From Jaenimonas drosophilae (taxonomy: Eukaryota > Euglenozoa > Kinetoplastea > Trypanosomatida > Trypanosomatidae): 64,000 nucleotides of DNA. A program made the translations under genes and the position numbers. This document shows positions 10,401-21,396 of the stretch, in pieces. Position 1 is the first letter of the stretch. Every line of letters starts with the position of its first letter. The stretch lies in NCBI GenBank assembly GCA_030849065.1, contig JASAON010001655.1:62001-126000 (forward strand). The letters are read 5' to 3'. The notes beneath the pieces are model-generated. The model saw only the letters and a list, made by a program, of their open reading frames with translations. It did no database searches and had not been told where the DNA came from.

Positions 10401-13400
10401 CGGGCGCTAGCTGCAGCTCTCTCGCACTTAGCCGGCAAACGTTGATGCGGGCAACCCAGCATCCGGATGGATCTGTGGCGTTGTCGTGTGATAGCGTGCC
10501 CACGCCCATGGCGGGCGAGGGCAACGAGCAGCACCTCACTCCCATTCCCAAGCAGGACGCAGAGAACGAGGGCGATCCCTCCGTCCCCATGGTGGGGACG
10601 AGTGCGGTGTTTCCAGGTGTGGATGGTCGGCAGGTGAACGAAACCCCCATGGCCAAGATGGACACAGCCCGTGGCAGGGATCGATCCCAGCCCATGACGG
10701 GTGAAGGAGAGGTGCCTGCCGTTCCTTGCGAGGGCATCCCACTCTCTTCTGAGCCAATGGCGAAGAAGGCTGCAGAGGTGGAGCCCGGTCGCTCACGCGC
10801 CTTGTCGGTTGGCGAGAGTGCCGTTCCGCTGGACCGCCTTGGACATCCCCAGGCCGAGACGCCCATGGACATGAAGGCGACAGACCGGGGACGTGCCAAG
10901 TCGGTGTGTTTGTCTCCCGAGGCCAGTCGGGCACTCCCCGATGTGGACGGTGAAGGTTTGGAGGCCGCTGCCACCCGATGTGAGGGGGACGACTCCACCG
11001 CCATCTCCGCCGCGCCAAGTCAGGTGAACCCCAGTCGGGTGGGCCGAGACTTGACGCAGGAGCCAATAGACATGGAGGCACCGCACGTTGCCCGCAATCC
11101 TTCCCTGGCCCTCGCCCCAGAGGCGAGCCATGTACCACCCCTGCGTATGGGGAATCTGATGGACCGGCCAACCGTTCTTCATGGAGAGGCGGTCTCGGCT
11201 CCACTGACCCCGGAGGCCAGCCAGGCTGTGCCCGACATCGAAGGTCGCGACATGGAGTCATCTGAGATGGAGCGCATGGCGGCCCGTAGGAGCGCGGCAG
11301 GAGCTTCTGCTGCCCTTTCTACGGGACCAAGCCAAGTGAGGCAGGACCGTGTGGAGGGGATGGAGGGCGGATTCCTCGGCCGTGGCCAGTCTCTGGCCCT
11401 TGCGCCTGCGGATAGCCCTCCCCCTACCGATATGTTTGGGGTTCCCCTCGCGGAAACACCGATCCATGTTCCATCCCAACACTTTGCTCGCAACCCGTCG
11501 ATTGTGCTCTCCACAGGAGCAAGCCATGCCCCGCCATCCCGCGGTGGCCGCCTCCTGGACTCAGACGAAATGAGCCAAGCTGCCGTACACCACGACGCTG
11601 AACCGTCCGCCAACATTTCCCCTGCCGAAAGCCAGGTTCCTCGAGCTCGACTCGGTCGCCTGGACTCGGACGGGGTGCCCATGGCCACCGCGCACTACGA
11701 AAGTGATCCCTCAGCCAGTCTTTCCCCAGGAGTCAGCCAAGTGCCCGCCTCGCGACAGGGCCACCTGACAGAACACGGCAGAATCCCTTCGTTGCGTGGC
11801 ACGGATCTCTCTGCCGCCGCCGCGCATGACCCTAGTGCCATGCTTTCCCCAGAGGGTCTGAATCGCTCGAGATATGCCATTCTCAACGAGGATAGGTCAA
11901 ACGAGCTCTCCGCCCGCGACTCCCCCAAGCCCATCTCTCTGGATGGCCAACCATTTGTGGGGTCGTCCAAGTCACGTCTCTCCAACGCGGGGGGCCGCTC
12001 GGCCATTGTTGCCCGAGACCCCTCCAGCCAGCTCTCTCAGATTGACAGCCATGCCTTCGCCCTTGCAGATCACTATGCCTCCCCAATGAGCCTCAAAACC
12101 GCGCCCTTCGTTGATCCCGACACGTCGGTGCTCGTGGATGAGCACGGCGTCGGCACCGTGACCCAGCCATCGGTCTCCCTCGCAGGGCAGTCGACGCAGT
12201 CCGCACAGACCCTCCAAGGGAAGCGTCTCTCTCAGTCGATGCAGAGTCGCCCCATCGCGGGCCATCCACTCGCAGAGGTTCCCGAGGCGGCTCATATTCC
12301 ATTTCACCAAGTAGCTTCTTCTGCTCCCTTGTCGCAGGAATCTGCTACCCATCAAGCTCTTCCCGAGCAGGATGCCTTGACGGAGGGAGGACAGCTGCCC
12401 CAGCAACCAGACCCATCTCTGCGACGTACTGTGCAGCTCTCTCATGTCTCGCGTGGCTCCCCTGCGCCACTGCAGCAGTCCGCCCTCAAGTCTCCCGGCG
12501 CCGGCCCAAGTCCGGTCTTCATCATGGACAGCCCTTCCATCGCCCTCTCGCACGGCCCCAGCATTGCGGAGGAGCGATCCACTGCCGCCGATCAACGTGC
12601 CCTCTTTGTTGGCCAAAGTCCTCGATGCGACCTCACCGATGAGGTGGACCCAGGAAAGGTTGGGGATGAACGGGAGGTATTTGTGGGCCAGAGCCCGCGC
12701 TGTGAGCTGTCAGCCGAGCCGGAGATCCCCCCGCCGAATCACGAGTCGTGGCCTTCTCTGGAGCCTACCCTTCTCGGAAGTGCCCTAGTTGGCCGGGACG
12801 GTGCCCAGGCTGGGAACACCACACCTGGCGCCAACGCCCATGGGGCAGCAGGTCATGCTGGCGATGGCTCCGATCCGACCAGACGACGGGGGTCTCAGGC
12901 TCTCAACGCTGCGGATGGAGCGGCCTCTTCCGGCCCTTACGGCCGAGATGGGGTCCAAGGCCTGCGCTCCCACGACGGGAAGGCTTCCACGGCAGATCGC
13001 TTTGGTGGCTCTGGACCAAAGGGCCTGCGATCCAGCGATGGCCAGGCGGCAGTCTCCGATCCCCATGGACGTCATGGGGCCGATGGAGGAGCGGCACATG
13101 GAGACGCCAGTCATCCATTGGAGTCCTCAGGTAGCGGGATGCTTCCGAGGGCGGCCGTTGTTTTTCATTGCCAGAATGGCTCCGTAGTGCACAAGGAGGT
13201 GCTGGAGATGGCTCGGCGAAAGAACGAGTTGTCACCTGAGGTCTACCAACTCCTCCGTGGCTTCATTCACGACGGCACGCCACAGGAGAGTCTCATCATC
13301 AGATTCCGAGAGCACGACCCGAACCGTCCCGACGCGCTACGGGGACGGGACGGTGAGCAGCCCTACCCGCGCGGCCCATCCGATGCTCCACTCTACGCCA

Positions 13401-16400
13401 CGGACGCGAAGGGACGGCCCATTGACAGAGAGGGGCGACTCTATCCCACCGATGCCGAAGGCCGCCCCTATGCCACGGACTCGAAGGGACGGCCCATTGA
13501 TAGCGAAGGAAGGCTCTATGCCACGGACGCCGATGGCCGCCCCTATGCCACGGATGCTGATGGTCGCCGAGACTACGAAGATGCAATCTTCAATCTGCCG
13601 CCCGATGCGGAGTTGCTGAGTGTTCACACTCGCCAGGCAATGGAGAGTTGGCCGTCCACGCTGTCGGACCTTGTGAAGGCACTGATGGAGGAACATCATG
13701 GCGATGGAACACATGGAGCATCGGGCAGCGGCAACGGTGCGCTGCATGGTGATGATGGGGCTGATGGAGCGGGTGGCATCCTTCAAGATGGAAGGCACCA
13801 AGATGGCGCTGAGCATCCTGCAGGAGGCACGGGTCGCAACATTTGGAGTGATGACGATGGAGATGGCGCTGACGGACACGGCTCGAGACATCGTCCAGGG
13901 GAAGAGGGCCAAGCTGGGTCCGACCAGCTGCACGGCGATGGGTACAGGGGTGGTGCCGGTCACGGAAAGGGTGGCCCAGGACAGGAGGGCTATGATGGTT
14001 CCCAACCTGGAGCCGATCAGCTGCACGGCGAGGGCTCGCGGCAGGCTGGGCAGAGGGGCAGTGCCGGCTACGGACATGGTGGCCAAGGCACTGGCAAGAA
14101 TGCGGATGGAAACGCCCTTGACCCATTGCACGGCTCGGATGGCCGTGGTGGACGAGGCATTTTCACCTCCTCCGATGGCGCTCCACATGCATCTGGGTCC
14201 ATGACCTCCTCCATCGCCGCCCGCCGCCTCAATGCCCTCTTGACCGACGAGAGCTTTCCTACACTGTCAGAGCTCGTCAAGACCTTATCCGGGAAACAGG
14301 GTGGTGCCGTGTCACTCCAGGACATTGCCCGAGCAACTTCTGGCCAGAACAGCCGACAGAACACCCCCGGCATGAATGCTGCTGATGAGGCAGCTGCAGC
14401 GGCTGCACGCGACGACCCCAGAAGTGCTCATGCGGCAGACGATGGAGCGGCTGCCAACGCTGGTGGGCCCAAGTCGATTTGGGACGATGATGATGGTGAC
14501 GGGGCTGGTGCAGGTTATGGTCCCAACGGACAGGGTGGTACAGGCTACGGTCCCAACGGACAGGGTGGTACAGGCTACGGTCCCAACGGACAGGGTGGTA
14601 CAGGCTACGGTCCCAACGGACAGGGTGGTGCAGGTTATGGTCCCAATGGACAGGGTGGTACAGGTTATGGTCCCAACGGACAGGATGGGGCTGCTGGTGC
14701 CTTTGGCGCAGCTGACGGAGAAGCGGCACACGGTGGTCCCTATGGCGCACATGGAAAAGGGGGAATCTTGCTTGATCATCGCGGTGGTCCGGGGGCGCGT
14801 GGTCCCGATGCACATGGCCTGCTTGAATCCTCCATCCCGGCCCTCAACGGCACGTCATCCACGCTTCCTGCTCAGGGTCTACTGGATGACGAGAGTTTCC
14901 CTGCCTTGTCAGACACCCTCAAGACGCGTCTTGGCAGCGCCAATGGCGCCACCACTCATGGCGCCAACAAGGCTGGCGAGGGACAAGACGGTGACGGAGG
15001 GAAGGATCATGCCGGTGACGACGAAGCAGCGCGTCGCGGGGTCTCGTCCCTACATGGTGACGGGCATGACGGAGACCAAACACATGGCCGCGATGGAGAG
15101 GCCGATGGTGCACGGGATCCTCACTCCATTTGGAATGACAGTGGAAACAGCAGCGACAACTCTTTGGGAACGATGGCGACATCTTCCTCGCGTGCCGGTG
15201 GAAGTGGCCGGGGAAGTGACGCCGCCAGCGACACCAAGGGCCACGACGCAGGAAGGCGGGGCGATGGCAAGGGAGACGGGGGCCATGGAACCCCTGGCCA
15301 CGAAGGTGGTCTTGGAGGGCTACATGGTCGCGGCGCAGATGGCGCGCATGACCTGTCCCATCAGCCGAGCCTGTCGATCCTCCTACACGATGGTTCCTCC
15401 TCTCGCTTGATTCACTTGGATGGCCTTCTCACCGACGAGAGTTTTCCCGCACTGTCCGACATCATGAAGACCCTGGCTGCTGGTGGGGACAAGAAGAAGG
15501 GACAGGAGCCCTTCGCGGTCATCTACCGTGATCCAACCCCAACGGGCCAGAAGTCATCCTCGGGCACACAGTCCACAGAGCCCACCGCGTCTCCACGGAA
15601 GGGAGTGTGGGATGACGTCTTGCTTGACGATGACTCCACTGGAGGCGATTCAGCAAAGGGTGCCGCACACCGCCGCGGCTCTTCCGAGGATGGGTACGGC
15701 TACGGGCGTGGTGCGGATGGAGGTCTACTGTCTGGAGCCGCTGCAGGTGCGCATGACGAGCTTTGTCGGCTGACAGCTTCCTCAGAGGAGTCTGCCAGGA
15801 GCATCCGCGCTCTATTGACGGACGAGAGCTTCCCATCTTCTGTGCGCTCCAAGGAAACAGCAGCCCCAGTCGGCGAGGAGGAGGAGGCAGCGGCACAGGA
15901 TGAGGTGCACGCCGACTCTCGCCCGCTTACCTCCGAGTCGTTGCCACCACCAAAAGGTGTGTGGGATGACATCTCTGATGAAGACTCCGTGGGAAAGGAT
16001 TCAACGAAGGCTGGGGCAGATGGGCTTGGCGCACACCACCGCGGCTCGTCTCAGGATGGGTACGGTGACTCTGCAGAAGGTGGGCTACGCTCCGGAGCTG
16101 CTTCCGATGCACACGATCATCTATCCCGACTCACAGCCTACGAAAGCGAAGCGGCACATAGCATCCGCGCTCTATTGACGGACGAGAGCTTCCCATCCTC
16201 GATGCGCTCCAAGGAGACAGCCCCCCTTGCCGCGGATGGGGACACAGTGGCGGCGGAAGTTCGATCGGATCTTGGCGATTTGGCTGATGGATCAAGTGAC
16301 AACGCTCTCCGTTCCAAGGAAGAAGAGGCAGCGCCAGGGATCTGGGATGAGGCGGAGGATGGACACTCTGTGGGCGAGGAAGAGGACCTCTCCCGTCATC

Positions 16401-19400
16401 CCTCTCGCGAAGTGGTGACACCAACTGCACTGTGCCGTGATGGCACACCCCAACCTGCCGTGCCGCCTCGCATGGGATCCACCATGGAAAGCTGGCCCTC
16501 CGACGCTACGTCGGAGATGCTTGTCACCATCTTCCGCCAAGGAACCCCACAAGAGGCTGTGGCCTACTTATTCCGTGATGGAACCCCAGTGCGATCGGTG
16601 ACAGTGATGCCTGGAGAGAGTTCTGCGTGGCCACCAATGGCTTCGGACGTATATTCCTTGTATCGCGATGGCACACCTCAGCACTCCATCACGCCCCTCT
16701 ATCGTGTTGGTACCACTGAGCTTCCTATGATTCCGCGGGATGATGACGAGAGTTGGCCCTCAATTGGCCCGCATATCGAGCAACTCATGCAGCAACTCTT
16801 TCGTGAAGGAACCCCCCAGGCAGCACTCCATGCCATTAACCGTATGGGTACACCTGAGCTTCCCACTGCCAATCGTACCCAACCGAGGGCATCACAGAGC
16901 TGGATTTCCGAAGCTGTCGTTGGCTCGGAACTTCCGTCAGGGCTCATGCGAGACGGCACCCCACAGGTGGCCATACCGCGTCTGATACGGGATGGCACAC
17001 CAGAGATTCCCAAGCCTCCAACAGCGCAGCGAGACAACGAAAGTTGGCCCTCCGTCTACACGGACGGAGCAGCTATCGAAGCACTCAACCGTGATGGAAC
17101 CCCCCAGATTGCCATTCCACCATTGCAACGTGAGGGAACACCTCAGACCGCATTGCCCTACTTGACGCGTGACGGTACGCCACAGACTGCATATCCTCAC
17201 CTCTTTCGTGATGGCACACCCCAAATGCCGAATCCCATCACGGAACAACGAGACAATGAAAGCTGGCCCTCTGTGCAAACTGACGGAGCACCCCTCGAAG
17301 CAATCAACCGTGATGGAACACCCCAGATTGCCATTCCACCATTACAACGTGAAGGAACTCCTCAGGTCGCTGCGCCTTACCTCATTCGTGAAGGAACTCC
17401 TCAGACCGCATTGCCCTACTTGACACGTGACGGTACGCCACAGACTGCATTGCCCCATCTCTTTCGTGATGGCACACCCGAAATGCCAAATCCCATCACG
17501 GAGCAACGAGACAATGAAAGCTGGCCCTCTGTGCAAACTGACGAAGCACCTCTCGAAGCAATCAACCGTGATGGAACACCCCAGATTGCCATTCCACCAT
17601 TACAACGTGAAGGAACTCCTCAGGTCGCTGCGCCTTACCTCTGCCGAGACGGTACCCCGCAAGCAGCTCTACCCTACCTGGAGCGGGAAGGCACACCCGA
17701 GTTGCCACGTTCCCTTGAAATGCACCGTGACACAGAAAGCTGGCCATCGGTCCAACAAGACCCCGTCGTCATTCACTCCCTCTACCGCGAAGGAACACCT
17801 CAACATGCCATTGCCTATCTCTTCCGCGACGGCACACCCCAGCGCTCCGCCTGCATTGACCTTATCCCCTGCAAGAGTTGGCCCCCAACCGACAGCGAGG
17901 TACTTCACTCCATCAGTAGAGCAGGGACGAGTCAAAGCAGTTATCCTGTTCTCCCAGACTACACTTCGTCCCACAGCTTTATTTCGGCAGAAACTGTTGC
18001 AACCGCAAAAACACCCCCACTTGCCGTAACCCACCACCAAAAAGAACTGGAAGGGGAGTTATGGGACCAAGTGATTGCCAAGTACCCTGATGAGATTGTC
18101 ACGGCGTACAAGAATGATGTCATGAACGCTCTGAAAGCTCATCCTGACGCACTGAAGTCAGACCCTGACAATGTGATGAACCCACGAGTCACCGCTGCAG
18201 GTAAGTTCATTGGTGAGTGCAACATCTGCCACGATGCCGACATACCTGCGGAAGCCTTGGATGCCGATCTCATTCCCTACCACTACCCTGAAGTGTGGGC
18301 ACTGTACAAGAGCTATGCTGATCAAGTGAAGAAGTCCGGTGCCAGCTTTATTTCANTGTTTCCACCGTTGGTACGTGTAGGAACTCCTGTCGAGCCGGTG
18401 GCGGTGTCGCATATTGTTCGTTCAGGTATTCCGCTCAGCTTTCTTGGAAACCTGTGGCATCAGGTTGCGGATGATGCGCTCCGTGATGCTCTGCTGAACG
18501 ATGTGCTGGAGGCGCTGCACAACGCCTATCCAATGGCAACAGTACAGCTTGCTGTGCCGACCGTTGGGCCGGATGGAGTATTGCGTGGTGACGTGGACGT
18601 GCTTCACGATAGCAGCCTGCCGGCAGAGGCGATTGCGGATGCGCTGGAGAAGTTTGGCTACCCTCGAACCTATGGACTCTATCCGACACCTGTGGTGCCG
18701 TTCCATCGGTGCGTGGGCTTCGTGGGAGACCGATGGCCTGACATTTTGAAGGAGTACCGGAAAGAATTTGATGATGCCTTTGCCGCTGATGTACATTCAG
18801 CGTTGGGCACCCCGCCCGATCAGGTGACGAAGTTGGAGTGCTTGACGGATGGTGGGCATGCAAAGGTCAATTTCGACGTCACATGCCCCGGAATGTCGGG
18901 CGAGGAGGTTAGTGGACGCCTGAACAGCAGTCCTTTTGAAGAGGTTTGGAAGCTGTACATGCAGATTCTGGAACAGGAACGTCTCCAGCGACCGAAGCTT
19001 GTGAGGACATACCACCGTGTTGGCTTCATGGGCTTTGATTGGAAGGACATGCACAGTGAGAAGCATCATTACCGTCTTCCAGACGCCTTCATTGCCGATA
19101 CATGTGAAGCACTACGAATGAAGCCCGAACACATACGAATTGCGGAGTACACCCAGAGCGGAGAGATCATCGTGGACTTCTACACCACTCACTGGAACTC
19201 CTTGCAAGAGGAGGACATTGATAAGGTGTTGGCGACCTACCCCTACCCACGTGTATGGGAGCTCTACCGTCGTCCGCAGCTGCGAAAGGTGGTGACGAAG
19301 AAGGTTGCTCGGGACAGTCCGAGTGCATCGAGCACCGCACCATCACAGTTGTCGCCGTCCCCGGAGCGGACTCCACCAAACCGAAGAATCATGAAGACCC

Positions 19401-20785
19401 CGTCGCCATCGCCGACCCCTCCGCCACCTCCCTCCACGCCATCGGACTCACCCACACCTCGACCGACCCCTGAGCCCACGCCAACCCCGACGCCTACACC
19501 GACTCCCACTCCCACTCCCACACCCACGCCCACGCCCACACCAACCCCGACGCCAACACCTACGCCGACGCCTACCCCGACACCTGTTCCAAAGGAGCCC
19601 ACACCAATTCCCACGCCGACCCCAACACCCACGCCCACACCAACCCCAACGCCTCCCAGGGAGCCAACACCAGCACCAACCCCAACTCTACCACGAGCTC
19701 CCGCGACTACTCCGATTCCGCCCACTCCGACGCCGCCACCAAAGGAGCCCACTCCGACCCCGACGCCACCACCAAAGGAGCCCACTCCGACACCCACGCC
19801 ACCACCGAAGGAGCCCACTCCGACACCCACGCCACCACCGAAGGAGCCCACCCCGATACCCACGCCTACGCCAAAGGAGCCCACACCGGTTCCAACGCCC
19901 ACACCCACGCCTGCCCCCAAGGACCCCACACCGCCGCCAATGACGGACTTTGTGATGCCCCCGACGCCGTCGCCGTCGGCGTCCTCGTCGCGTTCGCAGA
20001 GTCGCTCTCCGCCACCGACGAAAGCGCCGAAGAAGGCCCCGCGCAAGCTGCCGCCGCCTCCTCTTCCCATGAAGCTCAAGCCCATCACACAGACGGGGAA
20101 GCGCTCCAAGACAGCCCCCAAGAAGCGCATGGCTCTGTCCATTGTGGAGCCCGTGCAGCGGGAGAAGAAGGAGCCCAAGAACGAGCTACGCCCGTGGAAC
20201 TACCAGCCACTGACGGACAATGGGCCAAAGTACAAGCGTTCAGACAAGCCCATGATGCGCTCCTCCCAACACCACGTGGGTGGTCCTCGTGGAGAATGCA
20301 GCTGCTATGCCTGCCAGGCCCTGAGCAGCGTTGCATCCTTGCCCAGACATCACAACCAGGGGCCATCCTACGCACAGCACACCACCGCCTTTGTCAGTTA
20401 CGTCCTCAACCGTGATCACGAGTCCAAGTCCAAGTCGACCACCTCCGTCGGAGGATTTGGCCGCTCCACAACTTCCGCAATGGGCGCACGTAGCCGACGC
20501 TCCTCTGTAGCCTCAGTTGGCAACCGGTCTACATCATCGGTGCGTCCAGATCTTCAAAGTCGACGCTCTTCGTTAGCAAGCTCCACCACCACACCACGAA
20601 CAGGACGCCGTCCACAGGGAAGCGCGCGCTCAGCCTCCGTGACATCACTAGGACGTGCTCGTCGCCGTACTGAATCTGCCAAGTATTCTCTGCGTGGGCA
20701 ATACCGCGGGGAGAAGACCCCGTCCAACTCCGACTCCGACTCCGACGAGGACGAGGATAACCTCCCATCCCAGTCAACGAGTTAG
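7409..20785 (+). CDS. Giant FAZ1-like repeat protein, 4458 aa (gene 2)
   Basis: The ATG at 7409 is followed almost at once by the first domain, which supports this start. Five copies of the shared ~88-residue domain lie at the N-terminus (about 7488-7760, 7855-8120, 8600-8865, 9790-10050, 10080-10330). Four more lie near the C-terminus (18030-18315, 18408-18690, 18700-18966, 19003-19272). Between them is about 7.6 kb of low-complexity and repeat sequence: S/G-rich, [23 protein letters not shown] and RDGTPQ motifs. After the last domain come a Thr-Pro run (19380-19960) and a basic Ser-rich tail holding a conserved block with the motif C-S-C-Y-A-C-Q. The N/C domain layout and tail match gene 3, so the two are tandem paralogues. 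A very long cytoskeletal linker or flagellar attachment role is inference. One undetermined base (N at 18356) leaves one residue unknown. Confidence 0.88.
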   Translation: MTSLFGVTANTTLKDYPTSVRPEDACIVTRHKVGFKGGEWTEIIAHCGDEVKAAFRRCTAEALRSSEENVFDIFFRTAESMVAYCSIRHPSKCSKAKVKEAIATCTYADVWRFYFEDYWRAPNPKPTPGAKGSSSGNKPLKEGEVPEGEHRAVFHGRPWLPLLNKKKGDVKQALKSDVATALGIPERSVHGFQFDFKGALHTTVKLRPTPQLSGKDPDAILADYPYPKMWDLYENNLPHGFRTGVAAPNGGYVPFPDEDQRAAADNASQGPSGGRTSPGGALSKGTNGMASSDRFGRGTSPSGRSGRGNSASARRDRGNSPSLVSGPGNALGSRRGPADSPSKASALGNSLANRYGRRNSPSGVSSAYPASLELAGQSLMSKDPEPVIAPIRGPRADDQHIIRLNGKRWPTIIEQNPDELLHAFVDDVAAAAEVNPTHVLSVTFQRTRFVGTVQLEHSTSTTNEAVDVALHKYHYPRTWDLYHRMMQSDYYKGFVKKPSRYFVVNEKTKKLDWDKKRKPLGDYIPHIPRSARDAEDRGLGDDDEDLANPFDAPLEDPPHTSRPDLDSDSHPFSNFAPGSMPASVPHAGATGASPAAAAEPQLHRSENGEPYTIGEMNYHELGGTLGPGITSVVALSPSLRARAGAGDPAAAKPAADTTEGAANDATAAEEKGDSAGPLRASEKESAQRRRSPSPATRTTSPQPDPRSPTAAHDPDQSSKHSPSKSSHKTKSSTSKSRSTLSRPREDSSETEEEPEDEEEPEPVDDPRYVVHESLVGRKYRARKYNLRGPIKSSEYLIRFAAPLWGNAHETMEPQLRKATAEDILDATGFPVRSLEYLRHTSDGGILTAYARLSHTMAPTKVEGKLKKSIFPQTWKLYFPIARSAEKERQIVTRHTVKLYGPDWDLVMEHHFEALNEALRDDVSSAFAIHPRDVKRIKVSGCMSVQLDVEHSNMVSGDNVLAACPFTKTRSLYEPRPAHTPDLEASGHTAPMDSIDTPTGASCSSLALSRQTLMRATQHPDGSVALSCDSVPTPMAGEGNEQHLTPIPKQDAENEGDPSVPMVGTSAVFPGVDGRQVNETPMAKMDTARGRDRSQPMTGEGEVPAVPCEGIPLSSEPMAKKAAEVEPGRSRALSVGESAVPLDRLGHPQAETPMDMKATDRGRAKSVCLSPEASRALPDVDGEGLEAAATRCEGDDSTAISAAPSQVNPSRVGRDLTQEPIDMEAPHVARNPSLALAPEASHVPPLRMGNLMDRPTVLHGEAVSAPLTPEASQAVPDIEGRDMESSEMERMAARRSAAGASAALSTGPSQVRQDRVEGMEGGFLGRGQSLALAPADSPPPTDMFGVPLAETPIHVPSQHFARNPSIVLSTGASHAPPSRGGRLLDSDEMSQAAVHHDAEPSANISPAESQVPRARLGRLDSDGVPMATAHYESDPSASLSPGVSQVPASRQGHLTEHGRIPSLRGTDLSAAAAHDPSAMLSPEGLNRSRYAILNEDRSNELSARDSPKPISLDGQPFVGSSKSRLSNAGGRSAIVARDPSSQLSQIDSHAFALADHYASPMSLKTAPFVDPDTSVLVDEHGVGTVTQPSVSLAGQSTQSAQTLQGKRLSQSMQSRPIAGHPLAEVPEAAHIPFHQVASSAPLSQESATHQALPEQDALTEGGQLPQQPDPSLRRTVQLSHVSRGSPAPLQQSALKSPGAGPSPVFIMDSPSIALSHGPSIAEERSTAADQRALFVGQSPRCDLTDEVDPGKVGDEREVFVGQSPRCELSAEPEIPPPNHESWPSLEPTLLGSALVGRDGAQAGNTTPGANAHGAAGHAGDGSDPTRRRGSQALNAADGAASSGPYGRDGVQGLRSHDGKASTADRFGGSGPKGLRSSDGQAAVSDPHGRHGADGGAAHGDASHPLESSGSGMLPRAAVVFHCQNGSVVHKEVLEMARRKNELSPEVYQLLRGFIHDGTPQESLIIRFREHDPNRPDALRGRDGEQPYPRGPSDAPLYATDAKGRPIDREGRLYPTDAEGRPYATDSKGRPIDSEGRLYATDADGRPYATDADGRRDYEDAIFNLPPDAELLSVHTRQAMESWPSTLSDLVKALMEEHHGDGTHGASGSGNGALHGDDGADGAGGILQDGRHQDGAEHPAGGTGRNIWSDDDGDGADGHGSRHRPGEEGQAGSDQLHGDGYRGGAGHGKGGPGQEGYDGSQPGADQLHGEGSRQAGQRGSAGYGHGGQGTGKNADGNALDPLHGSDGRGGRGIFTSSDGAPHASGSMTSSIAARRLNALLTDESFPTLSELVKTLSGKQGGAVSLQDIARATSGQNSRQNTPGMNAADEAAAAAARDDPRSAHAADDGAAANAGGPKSIWDDDDGDGAGAGYGPNGQGGTGYGPNGQGGTGYGPNGQGGTGYGPNGQGGAGYGPNGQGGTGYGPNGQDGAAGAFGAADGEAAHGGPYGAHGKGGILLDHRGGPGARGPDAHGLLESSIPALNGTSSTLPAQGLLDDESFPALSDTLKTRLGSANGATTHGANKAGEGQDGDGGKDHAGDDEAARRGVSSLHGDGHDGDQTHGRDGEADGARDPHSIWNDSGNSSDNSLGTMATSSSRAGGSGRGSDAASDTKGHDAGRRGDGKGDGGHGTPGHEGGLGGLHGRGADGAHDLSHQPSLSILLHDGSSSRLIHLDGLLTDESFPALSDIMKTLAAGGDKKKGQEPFAVIYRDPTPTGQKSSSGTQSTEPTASPRKGVWDDVLLDDDSTGGDSAKGAAHRRGSSEDGYGYGRGADGGLLSGAAAGAHDELCRLTASSEESARSIRALLTDESFPSSVRSKETAAPVGEEEEAAAQDEVHADSRPLTSESLPPPKGVWDDISDEDSVGKDSTKAGADGLGAHHRGSSQDGYGDSAEGGLRSGAASDAHDHLSRLTAYESEAAHSIRALLTDESFPSSMRSKETAPLAADGDTVAAEVRSDLGDLADGSSDNALRSKEEEAAPGIWDEAEDGHSVGEEEDLSRHPSREVVTPTALCRDGTPQPAVPPRMGSTMESWPSDATSEMLVTIFRQGTPQEAVAYLFRDGTPVRSVTVMPGESSAWPPMASDVYSLYRDGTPQHSITPLYRVGTTELPMIPRDDDESWPSIGPHIEQLMQQLFREGTPQAALHAINRMGTPELPTANRTQPRASQSWISEAVVGSELPSGLMRDGTPQVAIPRLIRDGTPEIPKPPTAQRDNESWPSVYTDGAAIEALNRDGTPQIAIPPLQREGTPQTALPYLTRDGTPQTAYPHLFRDGTPQMPNPITEQRDNESWPSVQTDGAPLEAINRDGTPQIAIPPLQREGTPQVAAPYLIREGTPQTALPYLTRDGTPQTALPHLFRDGTPEMPNPITEQRDNESWPSVQTDEAPLEAINRDGTPQIAIPPLQREGTPQVAAPYLCRDGTPQAALPYLEREGTPELPRSLEMHRDTESWPSVQQDPVVIHSLYREGTPQHAIAYLFRDGTPQRSACIDLIPCKSWPPTDSEVLHSISRAGTSQSSYPVLPDYTSSHSFISAETVATAKTPPLAVTHHQKELEGELWDQVIAKYPDEIVTAYKNDVMNALKAHPDALKSDPDNVMNPRVTAAGKFIGECNICHDADIPAEALDADLIPYHYPEVWALYKSYADQVKKSGASFISXFPPLVRVGTPVEPVAVSHIVRSGIPLSFLGNLWHQVADDALRDALLNDVLEALHNAYPMATVQLAVPTVGPDGVLRGDVDVLHDSSLPAEAIADALEKFGYPRTYGLYPTPVVPFHRCVGFVGDRWPDILKEYRKEFDDAFAADVHSALGTPPDQVTKLECLTDGGHAKVNFDVTCPGMSGEEVSGRLNSSPFEEVWKLYMQILEQERLQRPKLVRTYHRVGFMGFDWKDMHSEKHHYRLPDAFIADTCEALRMKPEHIRIAEYTQSGEIIVDFYTTHWNSLQEEDIDKVLATYPYPRVWELYRRPQLRKVVTKKVARDSPSASSTAPSQLSPSPERTPPNRRIMKTPSPSPTPPPPPSTPSDSPTPRPTPEPTPTPTPTPTPTPTPTPTPTPTPTPTPTPTPTPTPTPVPKEPTPIPTPTPTPTPTPTPTPPREPTPAPTPTLPRAPATTPIPPTPTPPPKEPTPTPTPPPKEPTPTPTPPPKEPTPTPTPPPKEPTPIPTPTPKEPTPVPTPTPTPAPKDPTPPPMTDFVMPPTPSPSASSSRSQSRSPPPTKAPKKAPRKLPPPPLPMKLKPITQTGKRSKTAPKKRMALSIVEPVQREKKEPKNELRPWNYQPLTDNGPKYKRSDKPMMRSSQHHVGGPRGECSCYACQALSSVASLPRHHNQGPSYAQHTTAFVSYVLNRDHESKSKSTTSVGGFGRSTTSAMGARSRRSSVASVGNRSTSSVRPDLQSRRSSLASSTTTPRTGRRPQGSARSASVTSLGRARRRTESAKYSLRGQYRGEKTPSNSDSDSDEDEDNLPSQSTS
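8218..8500 (+). repeat. Ser/Gly/Arg-rich short repeats in gene 2
   Basis: Degenerate units of about 13 residues built on R-G-N-S-P-S and G-x-G-N, between the second and third domains. They probably form a disordered linker. Confidence 0.55.
10400..12300 (+). repeat. Degenerate ~40-aa repeats in gene 2
   Basis: Irregular repetition of elements such as P-S-x-x-L-S-P-x-A-S-x-V-P-x-x-R-x-G-R and E-T-P-M-x-M, in frame with gene 2. The copies are diverged, so the boundaries are approximate. Confidence 0.55.
13381..13575 (+). repeat. YATDA-x-GRP repeats in gene 2
   Basis: Six or so copies of Y-[AP]-T-D-[AS]-x-G-R-[PLR] in about 65 residues, alternating with I-D-x-E-G-R-L. The D-x-D-G spacing recalls calcium-binding loops, but no full EF-hand or dockerin motif is present. 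Confidence 0.65.
14507..14686 (+). repeat. 30-nt tandem minisatellite ([10 protein letters not shown] x6) in gene 2
   Basis: Six 30-base units start at 14507, 14537, 14567, 14597, 14627 and 14657. Each encodes G-[TA]-G-Y-G-P-N-G-Q-[GD]. The units are near-identical at DNA level, so the array is recent or homogenised. Confidence 0.9.
16430..17930 (+). repeat. RDGTPQ / ESWPS repeat region in gene 2
   Basis: About 25 copies of [RV]-[DE]-G-T-P-[QE] spaced by roughly 16-20 residues are punctuated every ~80-90 residues by E-S-W-P-S. Two larger units of about 258 bases, beginning near 17252 and 17510, are nearly identical at DNA level. The same two motifs recur in gene 3. Confidence 0.8.
18356..18356 (+). 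other. Single undetermined base (N)
   Basis: The only N in the window. It lies inside gene 2 just after S-F-I-S and before the second C-terminal domain. The frame is kept if it stands for one base. Confidence 0.95.
19380..19960 (+). repeat. Thr-Pro / KEPTP tandem repeats in gene 2
   Basis: A long run of the dipeptide Thr-Pro is followed by repeated [10 protein letters not shown] units (18-30 base periods). It should be an extended, rigid or heavily modified linker between the last domain and the basic tail. Confidence 0.85.
20195..20415 (+). other. Conserved C-terminal Cys block of gene 2
   Basis: Encodes [14 protein letters not shown], then [15 protein letters not shown], then F-V-S-Y-V-L-N-R-D. 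Gene 3 has the same three elements in the same order at 35020-35315, although the flanking sequence is diverged. Function unknown. Confidence 0.75.
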
Positions 20786-21396
20786 ACTGAATAGAGTTCA
20801 TGACGAGCGATTGATGATGTATTCGTCCTCCGCACCACACACCTCTATATGTGCAGAATTTTCTGTCTTTCATCAATATTTGGACATATTTTTCTCTCTT
20901 GTGTTTTTCATGTTATTGGCGCACTGTAGAGCGTCAGACACGTGGGGTCTGACCGTAGAGGCGTCATTGGGTGTGCAGAAGCTGATGTCGTTGGAGAAGC
21001 CCTTTCGTGCTATCCAACAGCAACCCAAGCTCATGTCTGGCAATTTATATGTTTTTGATCTAACGTCCACCATAGAGAAGGAGGCTTCTTATCTCCTGTC
21101 CGATACATGCAGAGACTACTACAACACGAAAAAAAAACATAGTCGTAGAGGGATGAACGTAGTAGCTTCACTCTAGGACAGTGTATGGCAAATGCTTGAG
21201 GTTCTTCAACTGACGACTATGCTTTTGCTCTGATTGTCTCTTTGATGTTGTTTTCAGTAGTCATTCTAGTGATTCACTTATCTTATTCTGTTGCACTACA
21301 AGAGTGTAGTGCACGAATCAGTAGATATTGGAAACTTTGTGTGGGCATCATCTGCCGCATGCAAACCAAGTGGACCTAGATAATCTGTAGAAACAC
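20786..21396. other. Intergenic spacer between genes 2 and 3
   Basis: 611 bases, AT-richer than the genes, with no supported ORF. Candidate spliced-leader acceptors are AG 21256-21257 and AG 21301-21302, both after pyrimidine-rich tracts. A six-codon upstream ORF (ATG at 21359) would lie in the leader. Confidence 0.55.
21222..21257 (+). promoter_or_regulatory. Putative spliced-leader acceptor for gene 3
   Basis: A T/C-rich tract ends in TTTTCAG at 21251-21257, 139 bases before the ATG of gene 3. It fits the kinetoplastid acceptor consensus; AG 21301-21302 is the alternative. Confidence 0.35.
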
